Assembly: GCA_013139935.1 (NCBI GenBank)
Contig: WSZX01000447.1
Coordinates: 1 to 14,949 of the forward strand
Source of the DNA: Ardenticatenales bacterium
Lineage (GTDB): Bacteria > Chloroflexota > Anaerolineae > Promineifilales > UBA4811
Reading direction: 5' to 3'
DNA length: 14,949 bases
Positions 6,889 to 13,618 of this stretch are shown here, in pieces. The number at the start of each line of letters is the position of its first letter. Positions within the stretch are counted from its first letter, which is position 1. Under the pieces are notes generated by a model, which worked only from the letters and a program-made list of their open reading frames with translations, did not search any database and was not told where the DNA came from. The translations under genes were made by a program, and so were the position numbers.

Positions 6889-8241
6889 ATGTCGAGCTCT
6901 GAAAAAGGGGCCGCGAACCGGCGGCTCCGGAACCTGGCCATTGCTTGGGTCATCGGTTCATTGATTGTCGCTTGCACTGTCGGTGCGATCATCATTGCCA
7001 CCGGTGATGATCAGCCAACCCAAAAGGCCTTGGCTACAGCCGCTCCTGCGTCCCCGCTGACCGGACCGGGATCCACAACTGCCGCTCCGACGATGGCTGC
7101 GCCACAGGTCGTAACCCTTACCCCTGCGGGCGGAGCTTCCGGCGATGAACAGCCGGCCGTCGCTCCGGTCCCGGTCGTCGTCCCTCTTGATGCTTTTGGT
7201 TACGGGATTCAGGTTCATGGCTCGGTGGGTGACCCGGAATCGACTGTGGGCCTGGTGGAGCGGCTCGGATTGGGGTGGCTCAAGCAGCAGGTTCGCTGGG
7301 GTGAACTGGAAAAGTCGCCCGGTGATTTGAACTGGGGGCTGCTGGACGGGATCATGATGGCGGCCGAAACGCGGCGCATCCGCGTCATGCTCAGTGTCGT
7401 CACGGCCCCGGCATGGTCGCGACCGGCGTTGGGCAACACTCACGGACCGCCAGACGATCTGAGCCAGCTTGCCGCTTTTCTGGGCAAGCTCATCGATCAG
7501 TACCCCGGCCAGATCAGCGCAATCGAAGTGTGGAATGAACAGAACCTGGATCGGGAGTGGCAAACACCAGACGGGTTGAGCGCGGAGCGGTACACCGAGA
7601 TGCTCCGAGTGGCCCATGAAACGATCAAGGGCAAAGACCCGAGCATCGTGGTCATCAGCGGTGCACTGGCGCCGACCGGCGGCTGGGTGGAACCGGACGG
7701 CCGGGAAACGGCCATTGATGACTTTGTCTTTTTTCAGCAGTTGCTGGATGCCGGGATGCTGGGCTATGCTGACTGCGTCGGTGCACACCACAATGGGTAC
7801 AATATCGGCCCCGATGTGTTGGCAGAAGATGCGCCCAACGACCCTCAGGCTGCCACGGCCGGATTTCGTGGACCATTCGCAAATGTCCACCACAGTTGGA
7901 GCTTCAAGAGCACCCTGATGGGCTACTCTCAGATGATGGCTGGGGAAAAGCAGCTCTGCGTTACGGAATTCGGTTGGGCCTCTACCGAGGGAAGGGGCGG
8001 CACCCCGCCAGGTTTTGACTTTGCAGATGACAATAGCCAGCAAGAACAGGCGGATTGGATTGTACAGGCCTATCAACTGCAGAGGGATTGGGGGATTACC
8101 TGGCTCACCTTCTTGTGGAATCTGGACTATGGACCCAAGGGGCTCGGACCTGAGGACGATAATGTCCCCTACAGTATCCTGAATCTGGACGGCAGCCCCA
8201 GGCCGGCGTTTGAGGCACTTGAGACGATGCCCAAGCCCTGA
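6889..8241 (+). CDS. Membrane-anchored clan-A glycoside hydrolase-like protein (WNEQ variant)
   Basis: The 450-aa product has a basic N-terminus, a hydrophobic segment (about 16-38) and an Ala/Pro/Thr linker (about 42-100), followed by a (beta/alpha)8 glycosidase-like domain (101-450). Visible are WLKQQVRWGELEKSPGDLNW (130-149), resembling the beta2 region of GH5/GH39-type enzymes, AIEVWNEQNLDREW (211-224) with acid/base E217, VGAHHN (297-302), and CVTEFGWAS (357-365) with nucleophile E360. The usual Pro after the acid/base is Gln218. IVAC (26-29) could be a lipobox, but the hydrophobic run continues past it, so a membrane anchor is preferred. GGAG (6878-6881) lies 7 nt before the ATG. It follows the 1039-aa gene by 73 nt, presumably in the same transcript. 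It is clearly paralogous to the C-terminal domain of that protein (shared WNE, GAHHN, HHSW and TE-G landmarks). The substrate is unknown. Confidence 0.85.
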   Translation: MSSSEKGAANRRLRNLAIAWVIGSLIVACTVGAIIIATGDDQPTQKALATAAPASPLTGPGSTTAAPTMAAPQVVTLTPAGGASGDEQPAVAPVPVVVPLDAFGYGIQVHGSVGDPESTVGLVERLGLGWLKQQVRWGELEKSPGDLNWGLLDGIMMAAETRRIRVMLSVVTAPAWSRPALGNTHGPPDDLSQLAAFLGKLIDQYPGQISAIEVWNEQNLDREWQTPDGLSAERYTEMLRVAHETIKGKDPSIVVISGALAPTGGWVEPDGRETAIDDFVFFQQLLDAGMLGYADCVGAHHNGYNIGPDVLAEDAPNDPQAATAGFRGPFANVHHSWSFKSTLMGYSQMMAGEKQLCVTEFGWASTEGRGGTPPGFDFADDNSQQEQADWIVQAYQLQRDWGITWLTFLWNLDYGPKGLGPEDDNVPYSILNLDGSPRPAFEALETMPKP

Positions 8242-8279
8242 CAGAGTGGTCTGGGTCCGCATTGCCAAGTCATAGTTCC

Positions 8280-9482
8280 ATGACCGCTCCACCGAATCTT
8301 CTGGGCCCGTGCAGGGCGTCTGCGAAAGCTGGCGCCATCGCCTTGCTGGTGGGGATGCTGATGCTCTCTGCCTGTCAGGTGGCGATTCCCCCCAGTCTGT
8401 CTCCCACCCCTGACCCCACGGATCCTGGAGGGGAGAACCCGAGCCCGCTCCATCTCCCAACTCCATCGTTCGCCGTTCAGGCGTTTCTCTGGTGGCAGCC
8501 GGCTCAAGTCAGCCGGCGAGACATTGAACTGGTGAAAGAGATGGGGTTTGGTTGGATCAAGCAGAGCTTTGCCTGGCGTGACATCGAAGGCATAGAGAAA
8601 GGGGCCTATGATTGGTACTTTGCCGATCTGGTCGTGGAAGAGGTGGAAAAGGCCGGCCTTCAACTGCTGGTGCGGATAGATCGCCAACCTTTCTGGTCGC
8701 AGGGTCCGGGAGCAGAACTCTATCTCAATGGTCCGCCCAAGGATATCACTGATTTCCGCGACTTTTGTTATGTTCTTGCCGACCGCTATCGAGGCCGAAT
8801 TCCCGCCTATCAGGTGTGGAACGAGCCCAACCTCAGCAGGGAATGGGGAGAGCGGGAGCCCAACGCGGCCGAGTACGTTGAGCTGCTCACAGCCTGCCAT
8901 TCTGGTATCAAGACGGCTGATCCGGATGCGGTAGTCATTTCCGCCGGACTGGCGCCGACCGGAATCGACCTGCCCGATGCCATTCCTGACGACCGATTCC
9001 TCCAGGAAATGTACGCGGCCGGAGCAGCTCCCCATTTTGACATTCTGGGACTCAATGCTCCTGGCTACAAGGCACCGCCGGAAGTTGGCCCCGATGATGC
9101 GGCCGATCCCGATTTGGGGTGGGGTGGACATCGCACCTTTGCCTTTCGCCACGTGGAGGACATGCGCGCCATCATGGTCGCCAACGGGGACGCGGACAAG
9201 CAGGTCGCTGTCCTGGAGATGGGCTGGACGACCGATCCCCGGCCGGATTCCCCGTACCACTGGCACTCGGTCTCCGAGGAGCAGCAGGCTGACTATCTGG
9301 TGCGGGCCTACCAGTATGCGCGCGACAATTGGCCCTGGGCGGGACTCTTGACCGCGGTGTACATTGCCAAGTTCGATTGGACCACAGAGAGCGAAGAGTA
9401 TTGGTGGTCCATCACCTATCCTGGCTTTCCTGAAACCCGCGTGCGCCCCGCCTACGATGCCCTCATGGCGATGCCCAAGTAG
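8280..9482 (+). CDS. Clan-A glycoside hydrolase-like lipoprotein
   Basis: The third paralogue (400 aa) begins with a lipoprotein signal, hydrophobic to LSAC with Cys32, then a short Pro-rich linker and the barrel (about 62-400). Landmarks are GWIKQSFAWRDIEGIEKGAYDW (91-112), AYQVWNEPNLSREW (176-189) with acid/base E182, ISAGLAPTG (220-228), and VAVLEMGWTTD (309-319) with nucleophile E313. The GAHHN and HHSW landmarks of the other two are replaced by GLNAPGY and GHRTF, so the active-site cleft probably differs. The start is uncertain: ATG at 8280 is preferred as the only ATG before the signal, while a TTG at 8262 would add six residues; neither has a good RBS, so translation may be coupled to the upstream gene 38 nt away. 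A lipid anchor would place it on the outer face of the membrane. Confidence 0.83.
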   Translation: MTAPPNLLGPCRASAKAGAIALLVGMLMLSACQVAIPPSLSPTPDPTDPGGENPSPLHLPTPSFAVQAFLWWQPAQVSRRDIELVKEMGFGWIKQSFAWRDIEGIEKGAYDWYFADLVVEEVEKAGLQLLVRIDRQPFWSQGPGAELYLNGPPKDITDFRDFCYVLADRYRGRIPAYQVWNEPNLSREWGEREPNAAEYVELLTACHSGIKTADPDAVVISAGLAPTGIDLPDAIPDDRFLQEMYAAGAAPHFDILGLNAPGYKAPPEVGPDDAADPDLGWGGHRTFAFRHVEDMRAIMVANGDADKQVAVLEMGWTTDPRPDSPYHWHSVSEEQQADYLVRAYQYARDNWPWAGLLTAVYIAKFDWTTESEEYWWSITYPGFPETRVRPAYDALMAMPK

Positions 9483-9493
9483 GGAGGTTTCCC

Positions 9494-9518
9494 CAGGGTA
9501 GCTTTGAGAGCGACCCTG
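9494..9518 (+). terminator. Terminator-like hairpin after the glycosidase-like operon
   Basis: CAGGGTAGCT (9494-9503) pairs with AGCGACCCTG (9509-9518) apart from one A/G mismatch, leaving a 5-nt loop. It begins 11 nt after the last stop codon, where termination is expected, but no T-run follows, so it may stabilise the 3' end instead. Confidence 0.35.
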
Positions 9519-9688
9519 CACCGGGCGGCTCCCCATGTAGCGTCAAAGAGCCGGTGTTCTCGGCGTGTTCGGCCCGGAAGATGCGGCCGCTTGCCTTCCT
9601 CTACTTTTGCCGCTCTCTCGCTTACTGCCTTGCCTGTCCCCCATGACCAAATTCCCATTCCACCCACCTTAAATTTTCCAGCATCCTC
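9519..9688. other. Non-coding stretch before the dcw promoter
   Basis: Together with its flanks this is a gap of 325 nt between the last glycosidase-like gene and mraZ. I see no gene here. There is a weak imperfect inverted repeat GGAAG...CTTCC around GCGGCCGC (9576-9599) and an A/T-rich stretch at 9669-9679 just upstream of the promoter. Confidence 0.5.
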
Positions 9689-9717
9689 TGGTCAAAGGGG
9701 GAGGAATGGGGTATACT
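9689..9717 (+). promoter_or_regulatory. Promoter of the mraZ (dcw) operon
   Basis: TGGTCA (9689-9694) and TATACT (9712-9717) are separated by 17 nt; the -10 matches consensus at five of six positions and the -35 at four. Transcription would start near 9724, about 84 nt before the mraZ start. The -10 is embedded in the GTGGnA array described separately. Confidence 0.6.
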
Positions 9718-9753
9718 GTGGCAAGGTTTGGTAGCAAGTGGGAGAGAGTGGGA
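9708..9753 (+). promoter_or_regulatory. MraZ operator: GTGGnA words at 10-nt intervals
   Basis: Starting at 9708, 9718, 9728, 9738 and 9748 are GGGGTA, GTGGCA, TTGGTA, GTGGGA and GTGGGA, each followed by 4 nt. A weaker AGGGAT follows at 9758. Direct repeats with a TGGG core at 10-nt spacing upstream of mraZ are the known binding pattern of the MraZ ring-shaped regulator in other bacteria. Overlap with the -10 and the presumed start site suggests autorepression. Confidence 0.7.
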
Positions 9754-9807
9754 CAAAAGGGATCGAATCTGTCGTGAGGGCAGGCTCGGGTGGGAGAAGT
9801 AGAACAG

Positions 9808-10233
9808 GTGTTCTTGGGCGAGTATCAACACGCGATTGATGACAAGGGCCGGCTGACGATCCCGGCCAGGTTTCGAAAGCCCCTGTTAGAGGGTCTGGTC
9901 ATCACCCGCGGATTGGACCGCAACCTGGTCATCTACCCGCTGGATGAATGGGAAAAGCTGGTTGACCGGATTGATCGATTGCCATATGGAGATCCAAAGG
10001 CGCGCAACTTGCGCCGGCTGGTCTTTTCTGGCGCCGGCAACGCCGATCCAGACAAGCAGGGGCGGGTGAACATCCCCAGCTATTTGCTAGAGTACGGCGA
10101 CATCACCAAAGAGGTCGTGGTCGCGGGGGTGAACGCATATATTGAGCTCTGGTCGCCGGAACGATGGGCATCGGTTCGCAGGGGGCTAGAGAGTGAAGAA
10201 AACATCAGTCACTGGGCCAGGCTGGACCTCTAA
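9808..10233 (+). CDS. mraZ: Transcriptional regulator MraZ
   Basis: A 141-aa protein, the usual family length. MraZ is a DNA-binding regulator of the dcw cluster built from two SpoVT/AbrB-like half-domains. Both carry the DxxxR signature: DDKGRLTIP (11-19) and DKQGRVNIP (82-90). The GTG at 9808-9810 is preferred because it gives MFLGEYQHAIDDKGR, matching the MFxGE start of known MraZ proteins, with GGGAGAAG (9792-9799) upstream. A GTG at 9790 would add six residues. It is the first gene of the cluster, and the operator array just upstream is its likely target. Its 3' end overlaps rsmH by 41 nt. Confidence 0.95.
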   Translation: MFLGEYQHAIDDKGRLTIPARFRKPLLEGLVITRGLDRNLVIYPLDEWEKLVDRIDRLPYGDPKARNLRRLVFSGAGNADPDKQGRVNIPSYLLEYGDITKEVVVAGVNAYIELWSPERWASVRRGLESEENISHWARLDL

Positions 10234-11188
10234 CAACCCTACCAGGTCTGCCGATCTGCCGGCTGATTTCGGCCATCGGTCTGTACTTTACCAATCGGTT
10301 CTTGAGCATCTGTTGGTCAAGCCGGGTGCGAACTACCTGGATGGGACCGTCGGTGCCGGCGGGCACTCGTTTGCCATTATGCATGCTTCATCTCCCGATG
10401 GCCGCTTGCTGGGAATGGACCGTGATCCGGCCGCGCTGGCCCTGGCCCACCGACGGTTGGCTCCCTTTGGTGAGCGGGCACTCTTGGTTCATTCATCCTT
10501 TGCGTCCATGGGCGAGCACGCGGTGCGGCTAGGGTTCGTGGGGCTGGATGGCGTTCTCCTTGATCTGGGGCTCTCCTCGCTCCAGTTGGATGACCCGGCG
10601 CGTGGTTTCTCTATTCGGCAGGACGGCCCGTTGGACATGCGGTTTGACCCCGCCGATGAACTGACGGCAGCCATGCTGGTAAACGATCTGCCGGCGGACG
10701 ACCTGGCGGATATCATTTTTCGACATGGCGAAGAGCGAGATAGCAGGCGTATTGCCAGAGCAATCGTCGGTGCCCGCCCGTTGCGGACGACCGGCGAATT
10801 GGCGACGGTCGTCCGCAGAGCGGTGCGCCGCCACGGGTGGCGGCGACGGACGCACCCCGCCACGCGCACTTTTCAGGCATTGCGCATAGCGGTCAACAGA
10901 GAACTGGAGGCGCTCTCGATCGTGCTTCCGCAGGCGGTGGAGCTCCTCAGGCCGGGCGGCCGCTTGGTCGTTATCGCTTTTCATTCGCTGGAGGACCGCA
11001 TCGTCAAGCAGTTCTTCAGGCGGGAGGGACAGGACTGCGTCTGCCCGCCGGAACTGGCTGCATGTGCCTGTGGACATCAGGCTACTCTTAGGAACCTGAC
11101 GCGGAAGCCCATCCGCCCGTCGACGGCCGAGGTCGAGAGCAACCCTCGCTGTCGAAGCGCACGTATGCGGGTGGCGGAACGGATTTGA
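10193..11188 (+). CDS. rsmH: 16S rRNA (cytosine-N4-)-methyltransferase RsmH (MraW)
   Basis: RsmH methylates N4 of C1402 in 16S rRNA, the same nucleotide whose ribose is methylated by RsmI at the other end of this window. The 331-aa product shows SAM-binding DGTVGAGGHS (50-59), LLDLGLSSLQLDDPARGFS (122-140), DMRFD (148-152), HPATRTFQALRIAVNREL (221-238) and FHSLEDRIVKQFF (263-275). A Cys cluster CVCPPELAACACG (282-294) near the C-terminus could bind a metal. The start is GTG at 10193, preceded by AGGGGG (10180-10185) at 7 nt; no ATG, GTG or TTG lies between it and the conserved FGHRSVL, so the 41-nt overlap with mraZ is probably real and implies translational coupling. Confidence 0.95.
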   Translation: MKKTSVTGPGWTSNNPTRSADLPADFGHRSVLYQSVLEHLLVKPGANYLDGTVGAGGHSFAIMHASSPDGRLLGMDRDPAALALAHRRLAPFGERALLVHSSFASMGEHAVRLGFVGLDGVLLDLGLSSLQLDDPARGFSIRQDGPLDMRFDPADELTAAMLVNDLPADDLADIIFRHGEERDSRRIARAIVGARPLRTTGELATVVRRAVRRHGWRRRTHPATRTFQALRIAVNRELEALSIVLPQAVELLRPGGRLVVIAFHSLEDRIVKQFFRREGQDCVCPPELAACACGHQATLRNLTRKPIRPSTAEVESNPRCRSARMRVAERI

Positions 11189-11408
11189 ACTGCACGTAGG
11201 CGCTGGCAAGGCCGGCAGCGCAGGTTACTTACGCTGATGGAAACGTCGGCGTCGGTCTCGGTACACGAGGGCAGAGAACAGACATCGCGCTGGCACGATA
11301 ATTGCACGCATTAGGGTGGTTCATTGTGCCGGTCTGTGTGCCCTTTCATGAGCGCCATCACCAGAGCACCTCACAACGGTTGCCGGTGTAATTGGAAGCA
11401 GTTTCATC
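11189..11408 (+). promoter_or_regulatory. 220-nt gap with sigma-54-like promoter sequence at 11290-11306
   Basis: This is the longest gap inside the dcw cluster here. It contains CTGGCACGATAATTGCA (11290-11306), which fits every position of the sigma-54 consensus YTGGCACGrNNNTTGCW. A start site would fall near 11317, about 90 nt before the FtsL-like ATG. No good sigma-70 pair and no credible small gene was seen. Whether this organism has RpoN is unknown, so function is unproven. Confidence 0.35.
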
Positions 11409-11876
11409 ATGTCAGACAGTGATAATTGGCTATCGCACGGTTTCAGGCGAGCGTCCGGCCTGCTCGAAAAGCAAGCGGCGCTGGGCTGGGCAGTGATTGT
11501 TGCGCTGCTGGCTCTGCTGGGTGTCATCTATCTGGCGCGCGGAAGCCAGATGGTCATGACTGGCTATCGCACGAGAGAGCATACTGACGAATTGAGAGCG
11601 CTGCAAGAGGAAAACATCGTCCTCGAAGCCCGGATAGCCACCGTGCGGTCTTTGGACGAGCTACGGGATAAGGCCAGGGCCATGGGCTTTACACTGGCTG
11701 GTCCAGGCGATATCGAATACCTGATCGTGGATGGCTACCCGTCCGGGCTCGGGCCGGTGAAGGAGGCGCCTGTACCCCCAATTCCTGAGACAGCTACCTG
11801 GCTGGCTAGTTGGTGGGCTGGGCTGATTCGTGGCTTTGGCGGCTGGACTCAAAGCATGGCAGGTGAGGGGTTCTGA
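11409..11876 (+). CDS. FtsL/DivIC-like septum formation initiator protein
   Basis: A 155-aa bitopic membrane protein with a cytoplasmic N-terminus (1-24), a transmembrane helix (about 25-43), a coiled coil (about 55-82, TDELRALQEENIVLEARIATVRS) and the segment DELRDKARAMGFTLAGPGDIEYLIVDGY (83-110) typical of FtsL/FtsB/DivIC C-termini. Such proteins link and activate the septal synthase in the divisome. Its position between rsmH and the class B PBP gene is that of ftsL, but the D-I-E-Y ending is also DivIC-like, so no symbol is given. The tail (111-155) is unusual: a Pro-rich spacer and an amphipathic Trp-rich stretch (131-146). GGAAG (11394-11398) lies 10 nt before the ATG. Its TGA is 1 nt from the next ATG. 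Confidence 0.85.
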   Translation: MSDSDNWLSHGFRRASGLLEKQAALGWAVIVALLALLGVIYLARGSQMVMTGYRTREHTDELRALQEENIVLEARIATVRSLDELRDKARAMGFTLAGPGDIEYLIVDGYPSGLGPVKEAPVPPIPETATWLASWWAGLIRGFGGWTQSMAGEGF

Positions 11877-11877
11877 C

Positions 11878-13602
11878 ATGCCACCTTCAAGCCGTCGCCG
11901 TATGCTGATCATGCTTTCCGCCCAAATACTAGTCGTGGCCATCATCGTCGCCCGGTTGGTCACTCTTCAGGTCGTGCAGGAGCAGGAGATCCGGAAAGAA
12001 CACGCGCTTGTCTACGGCGGCGAAGAGCGATTAGAGCCAATCCGTGGACCGATATTGGATCGGAATGGCGCTGTGTTGGCCATCACCGGCTACGATTATC
12101 GGATAACTGCGGCGCCCAATCAGATTCAGGATGCGCGTGCCTCGGCAAGCATGTTGGCCTCGGTGCTGATCACAAAAACCTACAACATCTTGAGCCGCCT
12201 GGAACCGTGGGTTCCCGATGGCGGCGATCCAGTACTGTACTCGATTGTTGCTCCTCGAGTGTCAGCCCAGACAGCTCAGGCTGTCAGAGAACTCGGGTTG
12301 CCGGGCATCTCGGTTGAACCGGTCCCCAGCCGGCACTATCCACAGGGAAGGCTATTTGGCCATGTGTTGGGCTGGGTGGACATGGACATGAATGGCAACT
12401 CTGGCCTGGAGGGCAACTACAATCGGGAGTTGCAGGGCGATGCGGTCACCGTGCGGCAGTTTCCGATTCTGTTTGGCCAGTGGGAGGTCGCCCGCCCGCG
12501 CAACGGCGCAACATTGACGCTCACCGTGGATCGGACCGTGCAGCAGGTGACGGAGCAGGTGCTGGCTGATGCGCTCATACGGTATCAAGCGAGGTCCGGA
12601 GCAATCATTGTGATGGACCCCCGGACGTTCGGGATTCTGGCGATGGCCACCTTGCCCTCCTTTGATCCAAGCGAGTTCTTCCGAGAGGATCCCCGGTTGC
12701 TGATCAATCCCTGTGTGAGTGGCTGGTTTGAGCCAGGCTCGATTCACAAAGTGCTGACCATGGCGGCGGCTATCGATTCCGGAACCGTTGGCCCGGAGAC
12801 CACCTATGAGGACAGGGGAGTGTTGGAGGTTGGCGGGCTTCCCATTTACAACTGGGACCGAGGAGCGTACGGAACCACCGACATGGTGACCCTTTTGGCC
12901 AAATCGCTCAATGTGGGAGCGGCGACAATTGCCCATTGGATGGGACAAGAGACCTTTTACCGCTATATGGCGGCATTTGGCCTGGGCGAATATACCGGCA
13001 TTGATCTGGACGCTGAGGTAGTCGGCCGGGTGAAAAGGCCAGGCGACGGGCTCTGGACCGAAGCAGACCTGGGAACCAATGCCTTTGGTCAGGGGCTTGC
13101 GGTCACACCCCTGCAAGAGCTGGTTGCCATTTCGGCGATAGCCAACGGCGGTGTGATGCTGCAGCCCCACCTGGTGGCCGAGATTCGGGATGGGGATCAG
13201 ATCCGCCAATTCCAACCGACCGTCCTAGGCCGGCCAATCAGCGAGCGCACAGCGGACACAGTTGTCGAAATGATGATGCAGGCCGTGGCGCGCGAGGTGG
13301 CCGCGGCTGCAGTCCCGGGATACACCATCGCCGGCAAAACCGGCACTGCTCAGATTGCTGAAGGTGGGGTTTATCATCCATCTGATGTGATCGGCACCTT
13401 TGTGGGATTTCTGCCGCCCGAGGATCCGCAGGTCATAGTGCTGGTCAAGATCGACCGGCCGCAGAACGCCATGCACGAGCGCTGGGGCTCAATGACGGCC
13501 GCACCTGTTTTCTCGGAACTGGTGCAGCACCTGGTAGTACTTCTGGACATCCCTCCGGACGGCGAGCGAGCGATGGATCGGGTGGCTGCTGTGGGGCAAT
13601 AG
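11878..13602 (+). CDS. Class B penicillin-binding protein (FtsI/PBP2x-like transpeptidase)
   Basis: A 574-aa membrane-anchored transpeptidase that cross-links peptidoglycan, here probably at the septum. After a basic N-terminus there is one transmembrane helix (about 9-30). The dimerisation/pedestal domain begins with RGPILDRNGAVLA (56-68) and includes YPQGRLFGHVLGWVD (154-168) and GLEGNYNREL (176-185). The transpeptidase domain (about 240-555) has all three catalytic motifs: SIHK with S288 and K291, SLN with S343 and N345, and KTG (487-489) in IAGKTGTAQ. No PASTA domains follow. ATG at 11878 is preceded by GAGGGG (11865-11870) at 7 nt; a frame extension to 11830 lies inside the FtsL-like gene. 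The 1-nt gap implies coupled expression with that gene. His in place of the usual aromatic residue before the active-site Lys is slightly unusual. The gene is probably ftsI or its functional equivalent. Confidence 0.92.
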   Translation: MPPSSRRRMLIMLSAQILVVAIIVARLVTLQVVQEQEIRKEHALVYGGEERLEPIRGPILDRNGAVLAITGYDYRITAAPNQIQDARASASMLASVLITKTYNILSRLEPWVPDGGDPVLYSIVAPRVSAQTAQAVRELGLPGISVEPVPSRHYPQGRLFGHVLGWVDMDMNGNSGLEGNYNRELQGDAVTVRQFPILFGQWEVARPRNGATLTLTVDRTVQQVTEQVLADALIRYQARSGAIIVMDPRTFGILAMATLPSFDPSEFFREDPRLLINPCVSGWFEPGSIHKVLTMAAAIDSGTVGPETTYEDRGVLEVGGLPIYNWDRGAYGTTDMVTLLAKSLNVGAATIAHWMGQETFYRYMAAFGLGEYTGIDLDAEVVGRVKRPGDGLWTEADLGTNAFGQGLAVTPLQELVAISAIANGGVMLQPHLVAEIRDGDQIRQFQPTVLGRPISERTADTVVEMMMQAVAREVAAAAVPGYTIAGKTGTAQIAEGGVYHPSDVIGTFVGFLPPEDPQVIVLVKIDRPQNAMHERWGSMTAAPVFSELVQHLVVLLDIPPDGERAMDRVAAVGQ

Positions 13603-13618
13603 GGGTCTTGACGAACGG

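Noticed and set aside
5541..7001. 486-codon open frame on the minus strand
   Set aside because: It lies antisense to the multidomain glycosidase-like gene and shows no domain motifs. High GC with third-position bias creates long antisense frames. The same applies to the minus-strand frames at 6958-8466 and 8169-9536.
11237..11314. 25-codon frame METSASVS... in the gap before the FtsL-like gene
   Set aside because: No ribosome binding site and no recognisable sequence; it overlaps the sigma-54-like element.
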